From assembly GCA_003447295.1 (NCBI GenBank), contig DLZQ01000055.1:1-40318 (forward strand): a stretch of 40,318 nucleotides of DNA. The letters run 5' to 3'. The notes under the pieces were generated by a model. The model was given only the letters and a program-made list of their open reading frames with translations. It searched no databases and was not told the DNA's origin. This document shows positions 32,722-40,318 of this stretch, piece after piece (within the stretch, counting starts at the first letter, position 1; each line of letters opens with the position of its first letter). A program made the position numbers and the translations under genes. Origin of the DNA: Lachnospiraceae bacterium (GTDB lineage Bacteria > Bacillota > Clostridia > Lachnospirales > Lachnospiraceae).

Positions 32722-34641
32722 CTAGACTCCGGTCTCCAGGATCAGTCTGTCATAGATCTCCGTCAGGGTCTGGATCATCTTGGAAGCCAGATTGTATCCG
32801 TTCTGGTATTTCACCAGGTTCACCGCTTCTTCATCCTCATCGACACCGGAAATGGAGATTCTCTGATTATCGATAGTAGCGGAGATATCCTTAAAGCTTG
32901 CATAAAAGGTATTTGCTCTGGAAGCGTTCAAAGCCACATCCGACAGAATACACTGTAAAAATTCGGAAGCATTACATCCTCGGAAGCTCATCTTCGTCTT
33001 ATCTGTGGCAAGATTCTTCAGATCGTTCAGCAGGTCATTCTGTTCCACGCCGTCCGCGGCATCCTTACGGTTCGCCATCAGTCCGGGATCCTGTTCGATA
33101 GCCTCCAGAATGTCGAAATTCTTCGCGGTCAGACGATAGTAGCTGTCATCGTTGACCTTTACCGTCATTTTGCTGGCCTTTTTTTCCTGCTTGTCATATC
33201 GCTTTGCAGCGTCATCCAGCAGGAACTGCTCACCGCCGGTAGCTTTATTACCGGTGAACATCTTCACGCCGGGATCCCCGTTTCCGCTGTAACCGGAGGT
33301 GAGAATATCGTTGAATTTCTGAGAGAAGGTACGGATCCACTCATTCATCTGGTTCATGTAATAAGGGATGCCCTGATAGGACAGGTTGGTACCGATCTCT
33401 GCCTTTTTCCCTACACGGTCATTGGTAATTCCCCGGGGATTCTTCTCACTGTCCGATAAAGTAAATGTATAGGAGTAAGTGGCGTTGCCGTTCGCATCAT
33501 ATTCGCAGGTATATTCCCAGGAATCATAGTAGAATTCCTGATTGCCCAGATCCAGGATGCCTCCCTGATCCGACAGATTACATTTATTCAGATCCTGCAG
33601 ATAAGCCTTGGTTACTTTTACGGTTACGGTATCATGGGTCTTGCCGTCTGCCGTGGTCGTCGTGCCGGTGGCGGTCACCTGTCCGGTGAAATTCTCGCCG
33701 TTGTTGCCGTCACGCATCTGGATCAGTCCTGCCAGATCACCGCCCATGGATGCATTGTACAGGTTGAACTTCTGCCCGTCCGCCCAGTAGACTTCATAGA
33801 GACCGTCGATATCGGTCTGGTTTACTTTCTCATAGGAGGTTCTTGCCACACATTCGAGACCGTTGTAATCACTGCCGTCTACCAGCATCTGGCCTCCGGC
33901 GATCTTGACCATGTATCTGTTGGCACCGGTCTCACGGTTCTCATTGTTGGCATCGATGATCGGTGTCTCTTTGACTTGCACGTCCACGATCTTGGACAAT
34001 TCATCGATCAGCAGGGTTCTGCGGTCACGGAGCTCGTTTGCTTTCACTCCGGTCAGTTCGATGGTATTGATCTGTTTATTTAAAGTAGCGACTTCGCCGG
34101 CGATGGAGTTGATCTCATCTACCTTCAGCTTGATCTCCTGGTTAATGTCTTTCTGAACCTTTTCCAGGTTGCCCGCCATGCCGTTGAAATACTCAGTCAG
34201 TGCTCCGGCATATCCTACGAACTGGGACTTGGCGGTAGCGCTGTTAGGATCTTTTAACAGAGCCTGCATACCGGTCACCATCAGCTGATCGAAGATGGTC
34301 TTGAAGCCGGTGCTTTTGCCGTCATCATCAAAATACGTCTCCAGCTGCTGCATGTAATACTGCTTCATATCGTATTCGCCCAGCTGTGCATTGTTGTCCC
34401 AGAATCTTCCGTCATAGAACTCATCGCGGACGCGCTCGATGGCCAGTGTCTCTACACCGGCGCCGGCACAGCCGTAGGTCTGGAATACCCGCAGTGCATT
34501 GGATGCCTGCTGGGTTACCTGCTGTCTGCTGTAGCCTTCCGTCTGTACATTGGCGATATTGTTGGACGTGGTGTTCATGGCAGCATTGCTGGCCAGCAGT
34601 CCTGTATATGCAATATTTAATCCAAAAAATTGTGAGGGCAT
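32722..34641 (-). CDS. flgK: Flagellar hook-associated protein FlgK, second paralogue
   Basis: This 639-residue HAP1-family protein starts MPSQFFGLNIAYTGLLASNA with the NTTSNNIANVQTEGYSRQQV rod-like motif and ends in the usual KYQNGYNLASKMIQTLTEIYD coiled segment. It is 64 residues longer than the neighbouring FlgK and clearly diverged, mainly in the middle. It starts 13 bp after the first flgK gene with AGGAGG. Two FlgK-type proteins in tandem may form distinct junction rings or one may be specialised. Confidence 0.9.
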   Translation of the reverse strand: MPSQFFGLNIAYTGLLASNAAMNTTSNNIANVQTEGYSRQQVTQQASNALRVFQTYGCAGAGVETLAIERVRDEFYDGRFWDNNAQLGEYDMKQYYMQQLETYFDDDGKSTGFKTIFDQLMVTGMQALLKDPNSATAKSQFVGYAGALTEYFNGMAGNLEKVQKDINQEIKLKVDEINSIAGEVATLNKQINTIELTGVKANELRDRRTLLIDELSKIVDVQVKETPIIDANNENRETGANRYMVKIAGGQMLVDGSDYNGLECVARTSYEKVNQTDIDGLYEVYWADGQKFNLYNASMGGDLAGLIQMRDGNNGENFTGQVTATGTTTTADGKTHDTVTVKVTKAYLQDLNKCNLSDQGGILDLGNQEFYYDSWEYTCEYDANGNATYSYTFTLSDSEKNPRGITNDRVGKKAEIGTNLSYQGIPYYMNQMNEWIRTFSQKFNDILTSGYSGNGDPGVKMFTGNKATGGEQFLLDDAAKRYDKQEKKASKMTVKVNDDSYYRLTAKNFDILEAIEQDPGLMANRKDAADGVEQNDLLNDLKNLATDKTKMSFRGCNASEFLQCILSDVALNASRANTFYASFKDISATIDNQRISISGVDEDEEAVNLVKYQNGYNLASKMIQTLTEIYDRLILETGV

Positions 34642-34654
34642 TCTATATCGCCTC

Positions 34655-36382
34655 CTATACTCCTAATGTGGAAATAATATGTTCCAGCATCTCGCTGATC
34701 ACATTGATATATCGACTGGATGCGTTGTACGCATTCTGGAACTTGATCATATTGGACAGTTCCTCGTCCGTGGAGACACCGACCACCTGCTCCCTGGCAC
34801 TCTGTGTTGCTTCCACGGTGTTGACCTGGTTCTCATAAATGCTCCGGAACACATATCCGGAGTTTGCTACCTGTGATACCAGATCCGTATAATAATCTAC
34901 AAAAGTAGTCTTTTTCTGTACGTTGGGATTCAGCGTATAGGATTCTTCGGTAAACGCTGCCTTCAGTGCATCCGCCGTTTTCTTATCCTCCGAACCGTCC
35001 GCCAGTCGGAATCCCAGCTTGGAGGGTTCCTGCATGAGAGCTGAATTGACTTGCAGATTACCAATGGTATAAAGGCTCTCAGGGCTGTCGGCCTTTTCCT
35101 CGTTCATGACCCAGTAGTCCTTGCCGTCTTTTCCGGTCACCTTACGATAGCCGTCTGTCGTCACCTTGGTAAATAACTGGATCGGAGTACCGTCTTCCAT
35201 GCGCATATAGCCGTCGGAATCCACTGCGCAATATTTAGCATTTTTAAGTGTCGTACCGTCTGCCAGCTCCAAATCTCCGCTCTGTACCCCGGCTGCCTCT
35301 GCCAGGATATCATTGATCTTCGTCACCACATTGTGGATCATCTGGTCAAATTCACCCTGTATGTTCATAACGACCGATTGGGATACGCTGTCGTATTTTC
35401 CCTCTGCCAGGTCGGTATAGTTGGCTCTGTGATCACCTCTGGCCAAAAGCATAGCCTTCAACCCGCCGATGTCAGTTCCCAGATCCGATGAGATCTCGAT
35501 GGAGAGATCAAACACTTCCGCACCGTCGATATTATAGACTCTGGTACCGTCATCCCTTGTAGTATAAGAAGCATTCATGGGCCAGAACGGTGTCACGAAG
35601 CCGGTAGCTTCGTCCATCTTCATGGCGATCTCATAGCAGGTTCCGTCCTTGACGAAATCTACACCCTCGATCTGTACGGATACACTGCCGTATCTGTCCT
35701 CGGAAAAGCTCATATTGGTCAGCTCTGCCAGTTCATCGAGGATCTGATTTCTCGCATCCCGCAGGTCATTGGCATGCTCAATACCGCCGCTCTCAATGGC
35801 ACGGATCTGATCATTTAATGTCAGCAGCTGATTGCCGTATTTATTGATCTTATCCACATTCTGTCTGATCTGTGTATTCAGGTTGTCCTGATAGGAACTT
35901 AAGCCAGCATATACCGCACTTGCTCTCTGCACGAATTCGGATGCTCTCTGTACGATCAGTCCCTGCGTGACGGAGCTGCTGGGATCCTTGGAAAGCTCCT
36001 GTACTGCAGTCCAGAAATCGGTCATGGTCGTCTGAAAAGCCTCGCCGTTCAACTCTCCCAGCTGGCTCTCTACTTCTTCCATGACTTCCGTGGACACTTC
36101 ATAGAACATACTGCGTCCGGATTCCTTGCGGTATGTTTTGTCCAGGAAATAATCTCTGACCTGTTTTACACGGGAATAAGTGACACCCAGACCTGTCTGC
36201 TTATTGGCAATCGACTTCGGGTCCGTAGATAACGTGACATACGCTCTGTTAGACTGCTGTACCTGTTGTCTGGTATAGCCGGTGGTGTCCACATTAGAAA
36301 GATTATGCGCTGTGGTATTCAGCGCATTCTGACTTGTCTGTAATCCGGACGAACCTATATATAAACTACCCATTAATGGCAT
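34655..36382 (-). CDS. flgK: Flagellar hook-associated protein FlgK, first paralogue
   Basis: This 575-residue HAP1 protein links hook and filament. N-terminus MGSLYIGSSGLQTSQNALNT and HNLSNVDTTGYTRQQVQQ, and C-terminus KFQNAYNASSRYINVISEMLEHI are canonical. The start is either the ATG at 36382 (GAGGTGAG nearby) or the one three codons later; the first is used. It follows flgN and precedes the second FlgK. Confidence 0.95.
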   Translation of the reverse strand: MPLMGSLYIGSSGLQTSQNALNTTAHNLSNVDTTGYTRQQVQQSNRAYVTLSTDPKSIANKQTGLGVTYSRVKQVRDYFLDKTYRKESGRSMFYEVSTEVMEEVESQLGELNGEAFQTTMTDFWTAVQELSKDPSSSVTQGLIVQRASEFVQRASAVYAGLSSYQDNLNTQIRQNVDKINKYGNQLLTLNDQIRAIESGGIEHANDLRDARNQILDELAELTNMSFSEDRYGSVSVQIEGVDFVKDGTCYEIAMKMDEATGFVTPFWPMNASYTTRDDGTRVYNIDGAEVFDLSIEISSDLGTDIGGLKAMLLARGDHRANYTDLAEGKYDSVSQSVVMNIQGEFDQMIHNVVTKINDILAEAAGVQSGDLELADGTTLKNAKYCAVDSDGYMRMEDGTPIQLFTKVTTDGYRKVTGKDGKDYWVMNEEKADSPESLYTIGNLQVNSALMQEPSKLGFRLADGSEDKKTADALKAAFTEESYTLNPNVQKKTTFVDYYTDLVSQVANSGYVFRSIYENQVNTVEATQSAREQVVGVSTDEELSNMIKFQNAYNASSRYINVISEMLEHIISTLGV

Positions 36383-36433
36383 GAACTCTCACCTCTGTAT
36401 CAGGGGATCTGTGCGGATCCCCGGGATCTGCTC

Positions 36434-36952
36434 TTACTGCTTGGCATCGAAGCCATGATTCATAACGCCCATGGTATCACCCGCATTGTAAGCTCCACGA
36501 TTGTAATTGGCTGTCTCGGGTGCCGCCTTCGCCGCCTGGAGGAGATTCATCTCGAACTCCACCATCTCCAGTGCACTGTTTAACAGTTCACTGTTCTGCT
36601 CATTGGCGCGCTTCAGGCCCCGGACTGCTGCCTGCAATCTGTCATGTGCATCTGCCAGCGCCTGCTGCTCCGCAGGGCGTGTGGATAACATGGTGATCAG
36701 ATTGGACAGCTTTAAATCATTAACATCCCTGTTCAATACATCGGCTATGTCCGCAGTCACTCCCGCTCTCTGTTTGTCCAGATTGTGGATCCTGCTGACA
36801 AGCTCCTGCTCCTCGTCCGTGATCTTCTGTAATTCTGCAAGATTACCGCTTGCAATGATCGGTGTCTTGCGTTGTGATAACTGAAGCAGAGCCTCGTACT
36901 CCGTACTCTCTCTGTCCAGTACATCTATCAGGTTTTCCATTAAACTAGCCAA
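36434..36952 (-). CDS. flgN: Flagellar export chaperone FlgN
   Basis: This 172-residue helical protein keeps FlgK and FlgL ready for export. It has the FlgN pattern of long amphipathic helices (MENLIDVLDRESTEYEALL, then QKITDEEQELVSRIHNLDKQR). The start is probably TTG at 36952, seven bases after GAGG, giving ASLMENL; an ATG at 36940 is the alternative. It lies between flgM and flgK, its usual place. Confidence 0.88.
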   Translation of the reverse strand: MASLMENLIDVLDRESTEYEALLQLSQRKTPIIASGNLAELQKITDEEQELVSRIHNLDKQRAGVTADIADVLNRDVNDLKLSNLITMLSTRPAEQQALADAHDRLQAAVRGLKRANEQNSELLNSALEMVEFEMNLLQAAKAAPETANYNRGAYNAGDTMGVMNHGFDAKQ

Positions 36953-36956
36953 GGAA

Positions 36957-37232
36957 CTACCTCTTTTCTTCCTGTTTTTGAAGCAGCTTCTCCGCAAAGC
37001 TTGCATTGTCCACTCCATAAGTACCGTTTTGGATTCTTGCCTTAATGGGAGCCGTTAACTCTTCCCTGATATCAGGTGCGGCTGCCACTGCTGCCTTAGC
37101 GGTCTGGAAATCCTTTCCCTGGCTGCTGATCTGCAGTCTGTCCGTGTGTGCTGTGTTCTGTGTCTTCTGTGTTCTGCTTACCTTCTGAGACTGATACAGC
37201 TGCTGTACCTGTGTATACGCTTCAATACGCAT
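36957..37232 (-). CDS. flgM: Anti-sigma-28 factor FlgM
   Basis: This 91-residue protein holds sigma-28 inactive until the hook is complete and FlgM is exported. The C-terminal helical sigma-binding part (APDIREELTAPIKARIQNGTYGVDNASFAEKLL as seen) is characteristic; the N-terminus is disordered and polar. The ribosome-binding site AAGGAGG is good. It is first in the operon and is itself behind a sigma-28 promoter, a feedback loop. Confidence 0.93.
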   Translation of the reverse strand: MRIEAYTQVQQLYQSQKVSRTQKTQNTAHTDRLQISSQGKDFQTAKAAVAAAPDIREELTAPIKARIQNGTYGVDNASFAEKLLQKQEEKR

Positions 37233-37274
37233 ATCGACTCCTCCTTCCCGAATGTCTTTGATGTTTCACAATAG

Positions 37275-37301
37275 TTATCGGATAGATTTGCAATTACTTT
37301 A
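37275..37301 (-). promoter_or_regulatory. Sigma-28 promoter of the flgM operon
   Basis: Minus-strand TAAA, exactly 15 nt, TCCGATAA: one base from the sigma-28 consensus, about 45 bp before flgM. Confidence 0.88.
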
Positions 37302-37311
37302 GAGTCTGCTG

Positions 37312-37342
37312 AAAAAAAACGGTATCTGCACGTACCTATACC
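37312..37342 (-). terminator. Rho-independent terminator of the MATE genes
   Basis: Minus-strand GGTAT...ATACC stem followed by TTTTTTTT. The stem overlaps the stop codon of the MATE gene at 37336. Confidence 0.7.
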
Positions 37343-38724
37343 ATCTGTACCACCCAAACATTGCTCTTCACCATGTAGTAGCCGATGATGACCTTGATCA
37401 TTTCTGTTCCCTGCACCAGGAAATAGATGCTTACGATCCCCAGCCCGGTAAAGTGCGCCAGCAGATAAGCCGCAGGTACCACGATCACCCAGGTAAATAC
37501 GGAATCAAACAAAAACGTTACCACCGTCTTACCGCCGGAGCGCAGGGTAAAATAGGACGCATGGCTGAATGCACAGAACGGCATGATGATCGCGGAGACT
37601 GCGATGAACTGCGTAGCCAGTCCCTTGATTTCATCCGAAGTATTATAAATACCGGGGAAAAATCCTCCCACCACGAACATCAATGCTGCCATGATCACAC
37701 AGCAGAAGACACTGAATACGATCATCTTATTGTCTGCATCCTTCGCCTCTTCCAGCTTGCCGGCGCCCAGATACTGTCCTACCACAATGCTGATACAGGA
37801 GCCTAACTGCAAATATACAATATTGAACAGATTCGTAATGGTGGATGCGATATTCAGTCCTGCCACTACATCCAGTCCTCTGACGGAATAACACTGGGTC
37901 ACGGTGGTCATACCTGCTGCCCACATTACTTCATTCATCATCAGGGGGAAGCCCTTGACGAGAATTGCTTTTAGTTCCGCAAAAGGAATGCCGAAGCCGG
38001 TGTAGGCTCCTTCCAGATAGCGGTTCTTCGCTCTGTGCATGTGTGCCCAGATGATCACGATCAATGCCTCAATGTAACGGGCGATCACCGTCGCCAGTGC
38101 CGCACCCGCTACCCCCATCTTGGGAAAAGGTCCGATGCCGAAGATCATCAGATAATCTAACAGCGCGTTGGTTCCCACCGCCACGAAGCTGGCTAACATG
38201 GGAATAAAAGTCTGCCCGGTCTCTTTGATATTCGTAGCATAGGACTGGTTCACCGCAAACGGGATCAGACCTACCATCATGATCGCCAGATATTCCTGAC
38301 CGTATTTGAGTGCCACATCCGTAGCTCCGTTCCCCACCGTATCCGTCAGATACAGGGAGATCAGCGCGGAACCTTTGGTCAGAAACAGTAATATTGCTCC
38401 TCCGGTCACAAACAGGGTCGCATATAGTTTAAAACGGAACGAATACATATGCCCCTTATGATTGCCCTTGCCAAAATACTGGGCACCGAAGATGCTGGCT
38501 GCGGATACGGCTCCGAAGATTGCCAGGTTGTATACAAAGATCAGCTGGTTCACGATAGCGACACCGGACATCTGCTCCGTACCCAGCTGTCCTACCATAA
38601 TATTATCTAAAAAGCTTACCAGATTTGTAATGGCATTCTGCAGGATCATGGGAATTGCAAGCAGCAGATATCTGCGGTAGAAATCCCAGTCTCCGATATA
38701 TTTTTTCTTGAAATTAGTTAACAT
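37336..38724 (-). CDS. MATE-family efflux transporter
   Basis: This 462-residue inner-membrane protein has about twelve segments and MATE features (RRYLLLAIPMILQNAITNLVSFLDNIMVGQLGTEQMSGVAIVNQ as read from residue 15, and later AALATVIARYIEALIV). MATE proteins export drugs or organic cations with Na+ or H+. The start at 38724 has GAGGG eight bases upstream; the in-frame extension to 38778 has no such site. Same strand as, and 78 bp after, another MATE gene; the two are diverged paralogues. Substrate unknown. Confidence 0.9.
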   Translation of the reverse strand: MLTNFKKKYIGDWDFYRRYLLLAIPMILQNAITNLVSFLDNIMVGQLGTEQMSGVAIVNQLIFVYNLAIFGAVSAASIFGAQYFGKGNHKGHMYSFRFKLYATLFVTGGAILLFLTKGSALISLYLTDTVGNGATDVALKYGQEYLAIMMVGLIPFAVNQSYATNIKETGQTFIPMLASFVAVGTNALLDYLMIFGIGPFPKMGVAGAALATVIARYIEALIVIIWAHMHRAKNRYLEGAYTGFGIPFAELKAILVKGFPLMMNEVMWAAGMTTVTQCYSVRGLDVVAGLNIASTITNLFNIVYLQLGSCISIVVGQYLGAGKLEEAKDADNKMIVFSVFCCVIMAALMFVVGGFFPGIYNTSDEIKGLATQFIAVSAIIMPFCAFSHASYFTLRSGGKTVVTFLFDSVFTWVIVVPAAYLLAHFTGLGIVSIYFLVQGTEMIKVIIGYYMVKSNVWVVQMV

Positions 38725-38802
38725 ATTATCCCTCAATTCTTTTACTGTCTGTGCTTTGCGGTCACGAGTCTTCCACACTCTGCAGCCGCTTGTCTTATGT
38801 TC

Positions 38803-40179
38803 TTATGTTTCTTCCTGCGGCATGGTACTGTGTACTTTTTTCCTTACAAAATAGAAGCACACTGCCTGCAGCAATATCGTCACGGTCCAGGATGCCGGAT
38901 AGGATAAAAACAGTACCATCAGTGACCGGTGCATCGGGAACACCCCATAGATCCAGAAAATCCTCGTACCTACCGTTCCGATAATAGATAAGATCATGGG
39001 GACCGCCGAATGCCCCATTCCACGCAGAGCTCCCGGGATCAGATCCATGATTCCGCATAAAAAGTAAGTCAGTGTCGTATACAATAAGATTTCCGTACCA
39101 CAGGCGATCACATCCGCCTCCGTAGTATAGATATGAAGCAGCTGGGGGCCAAAGAGATTGGCGCTGCCACCCAGCGTCACCGCCACGATCACCGACAGGA
39201 TCATGCAGTCGACAAGCACCCGGTCCATACGCTTTTTCTTCCCGGCTCCGTAGTTCTGGCTGGTGAAGCTCATGCACGCCTGCGTGATGGAATTGACCGA
39301 TACGAACAGGAATCCGAAGATGTTGTTCGCCGCCGTGTATCCCGCCATGGCAATGGATCCGAAGGAATTCACCGAAGACTGCAGCAATACGTTGGAAAAA
39401 TTGATCACCACGCTCTGAATTCCTGCAGGCACTCCCACCTGGAAGATCTGCACCAGATACTCCCATTTGATTCCCAGCTTTGTGATCTGCAGACGATAGC
39501 AGCTGTCCGTACCAAGCAGACATTCCAGTACCAACACACAGGAGATGATCTGCGAGAACACCGTAGCGATGGCCACACCTGCCACTCCCATGGAAAAGAC
39601 AATGACCAGGAACAGATTCAGTGCTGCGTTAACAGCTCCTGAAATGATCAGGAACAGAAGCGGTCTCTTTGTATCGCCCACCGCACGCAGAATGGCAGCT
39701 CCGTAATTGTACAGCATAAAAAAGGGCATTCCGCAAAAATAGATTTTCATATATAAAGCTGCCTGGTCGATCACATCTGCCGGCGTATCCATCAGCTCCA
39801 GTGTCCCACGGGCACAGAACAGTCCCACGAATACCATGACGATGCCGCTGATCAGGGCAAAAGTCATCGCCGTATGTACCGTCTCGCTCATCTCCCGCTC
39901 TTTGCCTGCCGCATAGAATCTGGCAGACAATACGTTGGCTCCCAGCGAGACCCCGATGAACAGATTCACAAACATATTGATCAATGCCGTGGTGGATCCC
40001 ACCGCCGCCAGTGCCTGACTTCCGGTGAATCTCCCGACCACAATAATATCCACTGCATTAAACAGCAGCTGTAAAATACTCGACACCATCAGCGGCAGGG
40101 CAAAGGATATTAATTTATCCATGATCGTGCCGTTACACATGTCTATCTCATATTTATTTTTCTTCTGTACCGCTTCCAT
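38803..40179 (-). CDS. MATE-family efflux transporter
   Basis: This protein of about 458 residues has twelve predicted segments and the MATE start (TIMDKLISFALPLMVSSILQLLFNAVDIIVVGRFTGSQALAAVGST as read from residue 18). The start at 40179 has GGAAAGG eight bases upstream; an ATG seven codons earlier (40200) has a poorer site. It precedes the second MATE gene and probably shares its transcript. Substrate unknown. Confidence 0.88.
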   Translation of the reverse strand: MEAVQKKNKYEIDMCNGTIMDKLISFALPLMVSSILQLLFNAVDIIVVGRFTGSQALAAVGSTTALINMFVNLFIGVSLGANVLSARFYAAGKEREMSETVHTAMTFALISGIVMVFVGLFCARGTLELMDTPADVIDQAALYMKIYFCGMPFFMLYNYGAAILRAVGDTKRPLLFLIISGAVNAALNLFLVIVFSMGVAGVAIATVFSQIISCVLVLECLLGTDSCYRLQITKLGIKWEYLVQIFQVGVPAGIQSVVINFSNVLLQSSVNSFGSIAMAGYTAANNIFGFLFVSVNSITQACMSFTSQNYGAGKKKRMDRVLVDCMILSVIVAVTLGGSANLFGPQLLHIYTTEADVIACGTEILLYTTLTYFLCGIMDLIPGALRGMGHSAVPMILSIIGTVGTRIFWIYGVFPMHRSLMVLFLSYPASWTVTILLQAVCFYFVRKKVHSTMPQEET

Positions 40180-40276
40180 TTCAGATACCTTTCCATCCAT
40201 TTCCGGACAAGCCTATGAATTATGATTCTATCACATATTTTACTATATTTCCATTCCCCTTTTTTGCTAAAATTAT

Positions 40277-40305
40277 GGTATACTATATTTTGATACCAGG
40301 GTCAA
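40277..40305 (-). promoter_or_regulatory. Candidate promoter of the MATE gene pair
   Basis: Minus-strand TTGACC, 17-nt spacer, TATACC. The -10 overlaps a GGTAT...ATACC inverted repeat (40277-40297) that could be an operator. Leader of about 95 nt. Confidence 0.45.
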
Positions 40306-40318
40306 AAGGTCTAAACCC

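Noticed and set aside
37275..37301. CsrA dual site before flgM
   Set aside because: The ribosome-binding site has AAGGA, but there is no GGA hairpin at the upstream distance seen in fliC and flaG.

Overview
The window looks like chromosome of a motile, anaerobic gut Firmicute of the Lachnospiraceae, most like Roseburia. This is inference from gene content: a late-flagellar cluster with csrA/fliW, a Lachnospiraceae-type flagellin, DapL/DapF lysine synthesis, glutamine synthetase with an ANTAR partner, and a lacto-N-biose locus with a two-gene GH136 enzyme of the kind I recall from Roseburia hominis. Most genes are on the minus strand.

Layout. 1-2838: polyamine ABC transporter operon potABC and the start of potD, with a likely promoter inside a 46-bp copy of dapF coding sequence. 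3076-11352: milk-oligosaccharide/mucin-glycan operon (GH112 phosphorylase, solute-binding protein, two permeases, helical GH136 subunit I, beta-helix GH136 subunit II) with a divergent AraC regulator. The logic is import of a lacto-N-biose-containing glycan, cytoplasmic release of lacto-N-biose, and phosphorolysis to galactose 1-phosphate and GlcNAc. 11491-17083: DUF6056-like membrane protein, dapL, dapF, ANTAR regulator and glnA, followed by a divergent anchored FMN-bind-like protein (17174-17929). 18174-20470: small AT-rich accessory island (AlbA_2 protein, small ORF, orphan HigA-like antitoxin, broken HigB toxin). 20709-37301: late flagellar genes (flgM, flgN, two flgK, flgL, fliW, csrA; flaG, fliD, fliS, fliT-like; fliC) interrupted by an Rpn-type nuclease gene, a DUF4143 ATPase and an IS30-family element. 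37312-40305: two tandem MATE exporters.

Regulation. Three sigma-28 type promoters (TAAN-N15-NCCGATA form) precede fliC, flaG and flgM, whose product inhibits sigma-28. The fliC and flaG leaders share an exact two-site layout: ANGGA in a hairpin loop, 15 nt, ANGGAGG Shine-Dalgarno, 8 nt, ATG. This matches CsrA control, and csrA and its antagonist fliW lie in the same cluster. Several intergenic spaces hold clusters of closely abutting long hairpins, some with related sequence, that no gene explains.

I saw no tRNA, rRNA, CRISPR array or prophage structural genes.
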